From positions 124,001-188,000 of the forward strand of contig NZ_QODK01000001.1 in NCBI RefSeq assembly GCF_003324485.1: a DNA stretch of 64,000 nt, written 5' to 3'. The notes beneath the pieces were generated by a model that was given only the letters and a program-made list of their open reading frames with translations, was not told where the DNA came from and made no database searches. Position 1 is the stretch's first letter. Every line of letters starts with the position of its first letter. Made by a program: the position numbers and the translations under genes. This document shows positions 47,189-55,717 of this stretch, piece by piece. The DNA is from Cohaesibacter intestini. Its GTDB lineage: Bacteria > Pseudomonadota > Alphaproteobacteria > Rhizobiales > Cohaesibacteraceae.

Positions 47189-48195
47189 GGCAAATCAAGC
47201 GTCTTGAGTTGTTCGGCAACCTGCTCCGCCCCATAAAGTGTGCGGATGCTTGGATTCATCGCCGCACCGCTCATCACCACGATACGCCCTGATTTAACGG
47301 CCTCCATTTGGCTGACGGTCGGGTCGGACTTGAGGAAGTTGATCTTATTCTCTGCCGTATCCAGATCCCAGCGATTGCGGTCGACTTGAGCGGCGACAAA
47401 CACCGTTGGTTTGGCAGCGATAATGCCTTCCCAGCCAAGGGCGGGCCAATCGGCTTTGGTCTGTACCGCGTTTGATCCGCCAAGAATGCTTGCAATATAA
47501 CCAGACGGCCCGTTTCCGCCACCCAGATAGGCATCGTCTGCGGGCGATGGGCTGGAGAACCAAAACAAAAAGGTCAGATCCTTCTGGTCGGCAAATTCGG
47601 CGCGCAACTTGGCTTCGCGTGCCTTGAAATCTTCGATCAATGCCTGACCGCGATCGGCCACATCGAAGATCCGGGACAGATCGTCAATCTCCTCGTAAAG
47701 CAGATCCATGCTCCACAATGCGTCGCGGGAGCCATAGGCATCACCAGCATCGAGTTTGGTGGAACAGGCGCTTGGGGAGAGATAGGATGGAACGCCGAGC
47801 GCAGTCAAATCGTCTCTTTTGGCCACCTTGCTGTCAGGGCCAAGCAGGGTTGTCAGCATCGCTGCCACGAAATCCGGCTGCTTTGAAAGCACGGCTTCCA
47901 ATGTCGGGAATTCAACAGAGAGCAGATCGACCTTGCTGTTGGCTTCAGAGAGGTCAGGCAACACCTTGTTCGGCCAGAAGGCGGTTGCAGCCATGCGGTC
48001 TTCAAGGCCGAGCAGCAACATGATTTCAGCGCTGTTCTGCCCCAGAGCAACAGCCCTCTGAGGTGCCTTCTGGAACGTTACAGACTGACCGCAATTCTCG
48101 ATCGTCAGAGGGTAGGTTGTTGGTTCCGCATGCACGGCAGAAGAGGCGATGGCGACTGCAGCGCTGGCAACAAGAGTGATGGACCTGAGGGACAT
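47185..48195 (-). CDS. Periplasmic binding protein for metal chelate (FepB/FecB-like)
   Basis: 336 aa. A signal peptide (VASAAVAIASSAVHA) precedes TYPLTIENCGQSVTFQKAPQ, the usual siderophore-binding N lobe (…aPqRaVALGQNSAEIMLLLGL). The long interdomain helix and C-lobe with SILGGSNAVQTKADWPALGW follow. Ligand class (ferric siderophore versus other chelate) cannot be fixed. It is the first gene of a three-gene operon whose promoter region holds a 13-base palindrome. Confidence 0.88.
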   Translation of the reverse strand: MSLRSITLVASAAVAIASSAVHAEPTTYPLTIENCGQSVTFQKAPQRAVALGQNSAEIMLLLGLEDRMAATAFWPNKVLPDLSEANSKVDLLSVEFPTLEAVLSKQPDFVAAMLTTLLGPDSKVAKRDDLTALGVPSYLSPSACSTKLDAGDAYGSRDALWSMDLLYEEIDDLSRIFDVADRGQALIEDFKAREAKLRAEFADQKDLTFLFWFSSPSPADDAYLGGGNGPSGYIASILGGSNAVQTKADWPALGWEGIIAAKPTVFVAAQVDRNRWDLDTAENKINFLKSDPTVSQMEAVKSGRIVVMSGAAMNPSIRTLYGAEQVAEQLKTLDLP

Positions 48196-48260
48196 AATAC
48201 TTCCTAATTATGAATACCAAATTCAGGTTATCGACTACAAGCATTCCATTTTTAAATCAA

Positions 48261-48273
48261 GAGTATCATACTC
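48261..48273. promoter_or_regulatory. GAGTATCATACTC dyad upstream of the ABC operon
   Basis: A 6-1-6 inverted repeat, GAGTAT-C-ATACTC, 66 bases upstream of the binding-protein start. Fur-superfamily operators (Fur, Irr, Mur, Zur) have this 6-1-6 geometry, but the bases do not match the classical GATAAT half-site. Confidence 0.4.
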
Positions 48274-48421
48274 AAGTTTACACGGTTTTGGATAGGGTTT
48301 GCAGGATTGATCTGTTCCTCCAGCATTCACTCGGCCGGGAGATACCGGTTTTCAAACCAGATGCAGCCAAGTGTCGAAGCGACCAACGGGGTTTTCTGGC
48401 CACTTCGACAGCAAGTCACAA

Positions 48422-49291
48422 TCAGGCCGATTTGGCGATGCGTTTGACGGCGTCATCGGTCCACCAGACGCCATTGGCGACCATGCGGAAATTGATGATC
48501 GCCGCGAGATAGCCGTCACCTTCGGGCACCTTGGCCCCGGCGGTGGCATCGCGCACCACGGCGACTTCATAGCCAAGCTCGAGCAGATCATAGAGATGGG
48601 CCTGGGTGCAGAGATTGGCCGACATGCCAGCCAGAATGACCTTGTCGATGCCGCGCTTGCGCAGCTGTAGATTCAAGTCATTCTGCGCCGGGCTATAGAC
48701 CTTGTGCGGCGAGCAGACGATGGTCTCGCCATCTTCGATATATTTCTTGTATTGCGGCATCCAGTCGGCACCGGACCCTTCGAAATTCTCGACATTCAGC
48801 GGCCCGAGACGATCGAACATGCCGATCGAATGCATGGTCTTTTCCAGCGTCCCCTCAAACTGCCATTTATGGTCATGGGGGTAATAATAGTGCGGTGAGA
48901 TGAAGACCGGCATGCCAGCAGCTTTGGCCGCTTTGAACAAGCGCTCGATATTGTCGACGGTGCCCTGCTCGGTCACGCTTTCGCCAACCACACCCCAGGT
49001 CACGCCTTTTTCTGACAAAAAGTCGATCTGCGGATCGGTGACAACCAGAGCCGTGCGGCCCGGCTCGATGTCCATATCCACTTGCGGCAAGCCCGGCTTT
49101 TCTGGGTCAGCATAAAGCGCCATGGCTTCTTTGGTGGCGGCCATGGCAGTGCCAGCAGATGAGGCCATGCCAACGGCACCGACAGCGGCGGCCCCTGCGG
49201 CACGCGCCAAAAGGCGACGGCGAGCCAGATCAACGGATTCTTGCGTGACATCGCATCCGCATTCGTGGTGATGATCGTGTTTGATGGTCAT
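48422..49291 (-). CDS. Exported isochorismatase-family cysteine hydrolase (Tat type)
   Basis: 289 aa. A metal-binding-like N terminus (HDHHHECGCD) precedes an Arg-rich Tat-type signal (LARRRLLARAAGAAAVGAVG). The hydrolase domain follows: RTALVVTDPQIDFLSEKGV with the catalytic Asp, and AGMSANLCTQAHLYDLLELG with the catalytic Cys. Members cut amides or enol ethers; the substrate is not known. It stands downstream of the orphan kinase, on the same strand but about 200 bases away. Confidence 0.83.
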   Translation of the reverse strand: MTIKHDHHHECGCDVTQESVDLARRRLLARAAGAAAVGAVGMASSAGTAMAATKEAMALYADPEKPGLPQVDMDIEPGRTALVVTDPQIDFLSEKGVTWGVVGESVTEQGTVDNIERLFKAAKAAGMPVFISPHYYYPHDHKWQFEGTLEKTMHSIGMFDRLGPLNVENFEGSGADWMPQYKKYIEDGETIVCSPHKVYSPAQNDLNLQLRKRGIDKVILAGMSANLCTQAHLYDLLELGYEVAVVRDATAGAKVPEGDGYLAAIINFRMVANGVWWTDDAVKRIAKSA

Positions 49292-49487
49292 GATTTGCTC
49301 CTTGAAACTGTTGAAGAAAAGGTTGTCTTTCTTTGGCTTGGTCTTGAAGGCAGAGAGGAGAAAAGCCGTTGGTCAGGACACAGCTTTCCCGATCGCGGGC
49401 ATCAACGCCCACGGCTTGTTGTTCGCAGTCCACTTTCCAGTTGGGTTGGCACCCGGCAGTTCTCAGCTGGAGGCCGAAGGTCAGGGG

Positions 49488-50390
49488 TCAGCCAGCCATT
49501 GGAGGCTGGATGAGCTTTTGTTTTGGCCCGACCTGATAGCGCTTGAGGCCACAGGCATTCGGGCGCGAAGGCTCTTGCCGTCTGTCCTGCGCGTCAGGGC
49601 GTTGGGCGGGGATCCAGAGGGTCATTGAAGCCCCCTGCCCGCCGGGTCTGTTGTGGGCTGCCACGCGCCCCCCATGGCGTTCGGCGATCAGGCGGGTGAT
49701 CCATAAGCCAAGGCCACTGCTCTCTTCCCCGTTCCTTGCCCGCGCCGACAGCCGGGTGAAGGGGCGAAAGGCCCTGTGCAAGTCGCCCTCCTGAAAGCCC
49801 GGTCCTTCATCGTCGACCCGCAGGTAAGCCGTGCCATCGGTCTCAAGCCCCACTTCACACCGGATATTGCTGTTGGGGTGGCTATGGCGGACCGCATTGC
49901 CGACCAGATTGTCGACCGCTTCGAACAGCAGCTCCTGATCGCCGGAAACAGTCACCTGATCAAGGGCACAGCTTTCAAAGGTGATCCCACGCAGTCGTGC
50001 CCGGGGTTGATTGACCGCCATGGCCAGTTCCAGCACGTCGATCAGGTTGACCCTGTCCTGACGGCAGGAGAGCGGGTCCCGCCCTTCGCGGGCCCGTTCC
50101 AGCACCGCACTGAGCATTTTGCTCAGCTGGGAGATGATCACATCCGCCTTGGCGGCATTGCGAGCGGTGCGGCTGCCGGCTTCTGCGCTGTCCTCGATGG
50201 ATTCGATGAGCAGCGACAGATTGGCCAAAGGTCCCTTCAGATCGTGGGTGACAATCGACAGGGCATTGGCATACGCGGACGGATCAGACGTCTCGTTCAG
50301 CGCGTCTGTCTTGGGAGGATTGATGCCGCGAAGCAAGGCAGCCATATTGGCCGTGCCTCCGCCACTGTCTCGATAGTTGTTGGTATGCAT
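49488..50390 (-). CDS. Orphan cytoplasmic sensor histidine kinase
   Basis: 300 aa. H-box SIVTHDLKGPLANLSLLIE with His49; ATPase motifs AVDNLVGNAVRHS, VDDEGPGF and SSGLGLWITRLIAERHGG. No transmembrane helix or PAS/HAMP domain is seen; the 40-residue N terminus is short and low-complexity. No response regulator lies nearby, so its input and partner are unknown. Confidence 0.85.
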   Translation of the reverse strand: MHTNNYRDSGGGTANMAALLRGINPPKTDALNETSDPSAYANALSIVTHDLKGPLANLSLLIESIEDSAEAGSRTARNAAKADVIISQLSKMLSAVLERAREGRDPLSCRQDRVNLIDVLELAMAVNQPRARLRGITFESCALDQVTVSGDQELLFEAVDNLVGNAVRHSHPNSNIRCEVGLETDGTAYLRVDDEGPGFQEGDLHRAFRPFTRLSARARNGEESSGLGLWITRLIAERHGGRVAAHNRPGGQGASMTLWIPAQRPDAQDRRQEPSRPNACGLKRYQVGPKQKLIQPPMAG

Positions 50391-50541
50391 GGATAGACCC
50401 CTCTTGGCAACTTCAAGAGCCTGACGCCAGCGGCGTTTGCTCTCATTTGCGATAGGGAGACGTTAACCCAAATGGTGGGGGCAAGACTTGGCAGCATCCG
50501 CCAACATCATTGCAGTTTCTGCCAATGGTATATATGCGTAT

Positions 50542-51549
50542 TCAGGAAGGTGTCGCTTGCCGGTAGCGCGCGGGCGCCTGCCCTTCCCATCGCTTGAAGG
50601 CGCGACTGAAGGTGCTCTGTTCCGAGAAGCCGGTCAGGAAGGCGATTTCGGCAATGGACGCTTTGCTCTCGCGCAGCAACTCTCTGGCTAGCGCAGATTG
50701 TGCCTGTTCAACCACATCGCGATAAGTCATCCCTTCCTCGGACAAGCGGCGGTAGAGGGTTCGCTCACTCATGCCCATATCGCGAGCCATCGCCGCTGCA
50801 TGCGGCACGCCACTGCTCAAGTTCGCAGTCAAGCGGTGGAGCAGTTCATTACGCGTGGCGGAGGTGTCGGCAAGAGATTCGATTTCTGTTTCGAGATGGC
50901 CGACCATGAAGTCGAAGACCGCCTTGTCCCCCACACGATTGGGCAAATCCAACATAGTGGGATGCATCGCGATGCTATTTTGCTCTGCCTCGAAAATGAC
51001 AGGACATTTGAAATAGTCTGCATATCGTTGCGGATCGGAGCGGCACGCATGGCGGAACGAAACAAAATCCAGTGTCAGCGATGGGCCAACAAACTGGTAC
51101 ATATTGCGAGCAAAAGCTGCTAGCGCACATTCATTGCGCAGATCAAGCGCCGTGTGATGCTCGGTTTGCTCTTCAAACAACAACGCCGCACGATCTGTCT
51201 CTTCCTTTAATCGGTAGATGGCTGTGTCTGTGGCCAAACGATAATAGCGCTCAAGACGCGCCAGAGAGGTGCGTAGGGTCGGCGCAGTTTTGATCGCCAG
51301 CCCCAAAACACCCAGATCTTCGGCTTGGAGCAAATTGGCATAGGTGGCAACAAGTGCCACTTCATCTCTCTGATGGGTGCGTATCCATTCAATCAGATCG
51401 AAATATTCCGTGCCGATGAGACGCCCGTCCGCCGGTTGAGCAACCCGGTGAACAATTTCACCATCGCTCCAAAGGCAGCCATCTTCCGATAACGACATGC
51501 CAGCAGCTTTGGCCATTGTGCGGGCAAATACAAATGTAACGTTGGGCAT
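50542..51549 (-). CDS. AraC-family regulator with Arabinose_bd-type ligand domain
   Basis: 335 aa from ATG 51549 (the frame opens at a TTG 27 bases earlier). The long N-terminal domain (RTMAKAAGMSLSEDGC, then NLLQAEDLGVLGLAIKTAPT) is of the ligand-binding type seen in ArgR/OruR-like AraC members. C-terminal double helix-turn-helix: DMGMSERTLYRRLSEEGMTY and FLTGFSEQSTFSRAFKRWEG. It lies just downstream of the terpene-cyclase operon, separated by about 240 bases, and could regulate it; that is inference. A 12-base palindrome lies upstream. Confidence 0.87.
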   Translation of the reverse strand: MPNVTFVFARTMAKAAGMSLSEDGCLWSDGEIVHRVAQPADGRLIGTEYFDLIEWIRTHQRDEVALVATYANLLQAEDLGVLGLAIKTAPTLRTSLARLERYYRLATDTAIYRLKEETDRAALLFEEQTEHHTALDLRNECALAAFARNMYQFVGPSLTLDFVSFRHACRSDPQRYADYFKCPVIFEAEQNSIAMHPTMLDLPNRVGDKAVFDFMVGHLETEIESLADTSATRNELLHRLTANLSSGVPHAAAMARDMGMSERTLYRRLSEEGMTYRDVVEQAQSALARELLRESKASIAEIAFLTGFSEQSTFSRAFKRWEGQAPARYRQATPS

Positions 51550-51702
51550 GCGGCAAATGACATCAGAAAGAAACAAATTGAATGGAGTTCAAACGTCAAT
51601 AGAATTGGGCAAAAATAACAGCCCCGTTCAAACCGACGATGCAAATAGCGCGAGACTGGGACACTGCCCAAAGATCACAAATATTTGAATATCTCAAATC
51701 TA

Positions 51703-51714
51703 GCAGTTAACTGC
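51703..51714. promoter_or_regulatory. Palindrome GCAGTTAACTGC ahead of the AraC gene
   Basis: A perfect 12-base palindrome about 150 bases upstream of the AraC start and about 80 bases beyond the stop of the secreted-protein gene. Candidate operator; nothing specific can be said. Confidence 0.35.
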
Positions 51715-51791
51715 ATTGGTCGCAACTTTGTTTGGTGCTGATGGAAGCTGGCTGAATTGGTCTGCAGAGGCAATAGTCAGACGGGATCGTG

Positions 51792-52355
51792 TTACGGTCT
51801 ATAGGGCTCCAGAATGATGGGTTCGGCAATGATCTCCGGCGACTTGAGGGTCATTATCAGATTGTCCTGCTCGGCGAGCAATGTCATCTGGCCATTCCGG
51901 CTGTCTTGGAGGGTCAGGATGGCACCGGACCAGCTCACAACAGGCTCCTCCTTGAGCGGCGGGGCAGACCATGTGATGAAGCTTTGCAGAATATCCTGAC
52001 GATCATGCACCATTTTCAAGGTGATGGACCTTTTGTGCCCTAGACGAGCGCAAAGGATCTTCAACTCCAGCAGGGTGGCTTTGGGATTGGTGCCGGTGAT
52101 CTGGCAATGAAGTGTGCGGGTGATGCCATCTTCTGTCTGGGTGACAGATCCAGACCCGCGCCATTGCCCCGTGTAAAGGTCAACCACTTCGGCAGCATTC
52201 AGCAGCTCCCCTTCGGTCGCGCCGATGGGCGTCGTGGGGAGAAGATTGACCGCTTGCGTGGCATGGGATGGCCTCAGGACAGCCAAGGTGACGCATATGA
52301 TCATTGCAAGCCGGGCAAATGGCATCAGGTTTTTATTGGTCATGATCGCGTTCAT
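51792..52355 (-). CDS. Secreted beta-rich protein of the terpene-cyclase operon
   Basis: 187 aa. A signal peptide (LMPFARLAMIICVTLAVLRPSHA) leads into YTGQWRGSGSVTQTEDGI and alternating strands up to the end (ATLLELKILC, SITLKMVHDRQ, VVSWSGAILTLQD, LLAEQDNLIMTLKS). This beta-barrel-like pattern, starting with W-x-G-x-G, is seen in lipid-binding lipocalin-like proteins, so a periplasmic carrier for the cyclase product is attractive but unproven. Overlaps the exporter gene by 23 bases, showing co-translation. Homologues were not recognised. Confidence 0.7.
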   Translation of the reverse strand: MNAIMTNKNLMPFARLAMIICVTLAVLRPSHATQAVNLLPTTPIGATEGELLNAAEVVDLYTGQWRGSGSVTQTEDGITRTLHCQITGTNPKATLLELKILCARLGHKRSITLKMVHDRQDILQSFITWSAPPLKEEPVVSWSGAILTLQDSRNGQMTLLAEQDNLIMTLKSPEIIAEPIILEPYRP

Positions 52356-54378
52356 TCCTTGGAAAGACAGGTCCTCGACAGGCTGGTTTGAGTAAGGTTG
52401 GTTTGAGTAAGGCTGGCAAGATCAGCAAATCTGCGATCCATGCTGCAATCAAGGCAAGGGCAATTGCGGCCCCCATCAAAAACAGGCCGGGCAAGGCACT
52501 GGAGAGCAGCAGGCCAAAGCTGATGATCAGCACGAGGCTGGTCAACGTGATCGGCTCATGGGTTGCAAGGATGCCTTGGCGAATGGAAAATTGCTTGTCC
52601 GCCCTTTGCTTGCTGTTCCAGATCAAATGCGCCGTATCATCCACAATAATGCCTGACGCAATGATCATTGCAACTGCCATTGCGACATTGATGGAACCGA
52701 CAGTCAGGGCAAACAGAGCATGGACCAGCAGCAACGGCAGGGCGTTGGCGACCAGAGCGGCCAATCCCATGCGAGCAGAGCGATAGAGCACCGCAAAGAA
52801 GGCCGACTGCAACAAAACTGAGATGGCCAGAACAATTTGCAATCGCTTGATGGAGCGGGTGACTGAATCAGCGACCAGAACAGGATAGCCGGTGATATCG
52901 GCCTGATAGTTTGGACCAATTCGACTTTTCACATCCTGCATCAAGGCATTCATTTGCCGGGCATCGGAGGCAATCGGCATGTGGATTGGCGCAATCAGAC
53001 GATTGTGCTCCGTGACATTTCTGAGCAAAGGATCGATCTGGGCTTTGGAAAGTCTTTGATGATAGAGCCGGTCCAGAACAACTCTGGCATTCTCTACAGT
53101 GATATTGGGTATGGTTGCGAAGACCGGTGCCAGAGCGAGATCGGCCTTGGCTGCGACATGCAGCCCCTGTTTGACGGATCCGTCGGGCAGATTTTCGTCA
53201 AACTGAAAGTTGACCGGGGTCAGCACAGTTACGACAAAGGCGAGGGATATAAAGCTGAAGGATGCGAATTGTATGACCCGTTTGCTGCGCATGGTGGCTC
53301 TGATGAGCCTCAGGAGGTGCGCCAGTGATTTTCGTTTGAAATCCGACTTGGCTATGGCGGCCGGAGTTGCAGCAATGCAGATGTCGCTGACAAGCAGGAT
53401 TGCGCCATACAAGCAGACCATGCCCAATGCACCGCAGAGGGCCAGACGATTCAAAATCTCGCTACCCTCGAAGGCCAGTGACCCAAAGGCTGCTGCTGTG
53501 GTCAGAGTGGTGAAGGTGATGGCAGGCAGCACATCAACCATTGCCGCTCTGGCATCGCGCCGTGTGGCCATCCTGTGGTGCATGGCGCGCTTGATATGCA
53601 ACATATCGCAAAGCCCGAGGGTCAGCGCGATGCTGGGAATTAGGCTGTTGAAGCTGTCGAGGGGGATGCCGAAAAAGGAGAGTGCGCCAACATACCAGAT
53701 CACCCCGATGGCGGGGGGCACGAGGAGCAGGAAACCGGTCTTTGCGCTGCGAAACCAGAAGGACAGGATGGCAAAAACAACCAGCCCGGTTATGGCGGGC
53801 AAATACTTGTTCTCAAAGGTCAGCTGGCTGGTGATGGCCTGCTCGATCGAAATCATCCCGATGCCTTTGACACAGTGCTGGTTGGGATTTTCACAGGATA
53901 GATGGGGCTTCAAGGATGCTTCCAGCCCTTCCTTGGGGCCCTGAAGAATGATGACACTGGTTCTGAGATCGGGACCAAGAAGAGACTGAGCCAGCATATT
54001 GTTCTGCCGAAAGGCACTCAGAACCGTCTGTGCGTCGCCCTTGCCCCCCAAAGCCTGCTCGAGATCCTGATCTGGCGACGAGGCTGGCACGGAAAAGATC
54101 GAGACGACCTGTTCGATGTTGGGATCGAACTGAAGGTCGAGAACCAGATTGCTCAGAAAGGTCAGATAGTCCGCGGCTGAGGCGTCTTTCGCAGTGACCA
54201 GCAGAGCGGCTGACGGATTCTGCCAACCGCTCAGCTCGTGCTTTTCCACAGCCTTTGGGCGCTGGATGATGGCGCTCATGTCGGCTTCTATTCTGACATC
54301 AAACGCATGGATCGAACAGGTCAGGGTCAAACCAATCAGCACAAGAAGTCGAGCCAGAAAAGCCGCTTGCCTCGCCAT
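52333..54378 (-). CDS. MMPL/RND-family lipid exporter, HpnN-like
   Basis: 681 aa. Two halves each begin with a periplasmic domain followed by membrane helices: ITGLVVFAILSFWFRSAKTG, IPSIALTLGLCDMLHIKRAM, then IVLAISVLLQSAFFAVLYRS, MAVAMIIASGIIVDDTAHLI. The sterol-sensing-like, Asp-rich helix (GIIVDDTAH) is typical of RND proteins. HpnN members move hopanoids between membranes; this one is shorter (681 versus about 870), mostly in the first periplasmic domain. A TGGTTTGAGTAAGG repeat encodes LKPTLLKP near the C terminus. Starts 2 bases after the monooxygenase stop. Confidence 0.8.
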   Translation of the reverse strand: MARQAAFLARLLVLIGLTLTCSIHAFDVRIEADMSAIIQRPKAVEKHELSGWQNPSAALLVTAKDASAADYLTFLSNLVLDLQFDPNIEQVVSIFSVPASSPDQDLEQALGGKGDAQTVLSAFRQNNMLAQSLLGPDLRTSVIILQGPKEGLEASLKPHLSCENPNQHCVKGIGMISIEQAITSQLTFENKYLPAITGLVVFAILSFWFRSAKTGFLLLVPPAIGVIWYVGALSFFGIPLDSFNSLIPSIALTLGLCDMLHIKRAMHHRMATRRDARAAMVDVLPAITFTTLTTAAAFGSLAFEGSEILNRLALCGALGMVCLYGAILLVSDICIAATPAAIAKSDFKRKSLAHLLRLIRATMRSKRVIQFASFSFISLAFVVTVLTPVNFQFDENLPDGSVKQGLHVAAKADLALAPVFATIPNITVENARVVLDRLYHQRLSKAQIDPLLRNVTEHNRLIAPIHMPIASDARQMNALMQDVKSRIGPNYQADITGYPVLVADSVTRSIKRLQIVLAISVLLQSAFFAVLYRSARMGLAALVANALPLLLVHALFALTVGSINVAMAVAMIIASGIIVDDTAHLIWNSKQRADKQFSIRQGILATHEPITLTSLVLIISFGLLLSSALPGLFLMGAAIALALIAAWIADLLILPALLKPTLLKPACRGPVFPRNERDHDQ
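52384..52412. repeat. 14-base direct repeat inside the exporter gene 3' end
   Basis: Two exact copies of TGGTTTGAGTAAGG, 15-base period, in frame, coding for LKPTLLKP. A slippage-prone spot near the C terminus. Confidence 0.8.
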
Positions 54379-54380
54379 CC

Positions 54381-55637
54381 CTATTTATCCTTGAGAGCAA
54401 GCAACGGCGCGTCCGGCTCAAGGGAATGCGATTTCATGTGGCTGCCACTGGCCAATCGCACCAGCAAATAGCGCAACAGAGGCAGACTGTGCATCACCAC
54501 AAAGCCCAGACGACGAAAGCAGGTCATTGTGAAGCCACGCAGGGAGAAAACAAACAGCAGCATATCGGTGGTGGCAGACATCAACCGGGCATCGCGTGTG
54601 CGCCGCGCATTGTAAATATCCAAAGCAGCCGCCAGATCCGTTGTTTCCCATTGGTTCGTCAAACCCTGCCGGATCACCGGAATCAGCTCTGCGATGTCTC
54701 GGAAGGTGTAATTCACGCCCTGTCCGGTGATCGGGTGGAAGGTGTGGGCAGCATCACCAACCAATGCCAGTCGCTCAGCAACAAATGCGCTGGCCATACT
54801 GGTGTTGAGAGGAAAGCTGCCGATCTCGCCTGCCAGAGCGCAGTCACCCAGATGACGTTTCAAGTGGGGCGCACAAGCAGCCATAAAATCCTGTTTCGAC
54901 AAAGCCTTTAAGCGCAGCATCTCTGCGGTGGGGACACTCCACATGATGGAGCTTTTGGACACACTGAGCGGTAACACAGCCAGTTGCCCGCCTTTGAAAA
55001 AGGTCTGGTACGCCGCGCGCCTGTTCTGCATGGCATGGGAGACCGTGAAGACAAAGGCATGCTGATTGCGGGCCTTTTGCGTGCGCTTGATGTTCATCTT
55101 AGCCGCAGTATGGGAATTCTTTCCGTCACACCCCAGAACCAGCCCTGCGGACAGGCTTTTCCCCGAATCCAACCGCGCCAGACAGCCCTTCTGCGCCAGT
55201 TCGTAGGTTTCGACAGCGCAATCGAACAGAATAGTGATGGATGAATAGGAAGAAATTCTGGCGATCAGAGCCTCCATCAAGACATGCTCCCTGACGATGT
55301 AGCCAACTTTTTCCGATTGGCTGCGATCATGGCTGAAGGACAGAGATTGCATCCAGCCAAAGCCATGGTCTTTGATGGCTGTGCCAAGGCCGTCATAGAT
55401 CCGGATGGTGGTGATTGGATAGTCTTTTCCCTGCAAATCGTCCCAGATACCAAGGGCTTCGAGAATCCGCCGGGTATAGTCAGACAGGATGAAAACACGG
55501 TTGCCAGATGTTGCGAAACCTTGCTGCTTTTCAACGATTGTAACGGAAGCGCCCAACTGAAGGGACACCAGAGCGGCGGTCAATCCGGCAACGCCCGCGC
55601 CTGTGATCAATAAATCGGAACGAATAATTTGCTTCAT
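54381..55637 (-). CDS. FAD-dependent monooxygenase (UbiH/squalene-epoxidase-like superfamily)
   Basis: 418 aa. GxGxxG loop DLLITGAGVAGLTAALVSLQ, second FAD motif LVLGCDGKNSHT, and the GD motif LVGDAAHTFHPITGQG. The C-terminal 60 residues are hydrophobic and probably membrane-associated (TMCFRRLGFVVMHSLPLLRY). Class A flavin monooxygenases hydroxylate rings or epoxidise alkenes; next to a terpene cyclase it may oxidise the polyprenyl substrate or cyclised product. It is 80 bases downstream of the cyclase and 2 bases upstream of the exporter. Confidence 0.84.
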   Translation of the reverse strand: MKQIIRSDLLITGAGVAGLTAALVSLQLGASVTIVEKQQGFATSGNRVFILSDYTRRILEALGIWDDLQGKDYPITTIRIYDGLGTAIKDHGFGWMQSLSFSHDRSQSEKVGYIVREHVLMEALIARISSYSSITILFDCAVETYELAQKGCLARLDSGKSLSAGLVLGCDGKNSHTAAKMNIKRTQKARNQHAFVFTVSHAMQNRRAAYQTFFKGGQLAVLPLSVSKSSIMWSVPTAEMLRLKALSKQDFMAACAPHLKRHLGDCALAGEIGSFPLNTSMASAFVAERLALVGDAAHTFHPITGQGVNYTFRDIAELIPVIRQGLTNQWETTDLAAALDIYNARRTRDARLMSATTDMLLFVFSLRGFTMTCFRRLGFVVMHSLPLLRYLLVRLASGSHMKSHSLEPDAPLLALKDK

Positions 55638-55717
55638 GCATCCTGCCCGAAAAATATATATGCTTTTTAAATACCTTATATCGAAATATTTGTCGACTTT
55701 GACAAAAATGGCAAGTC

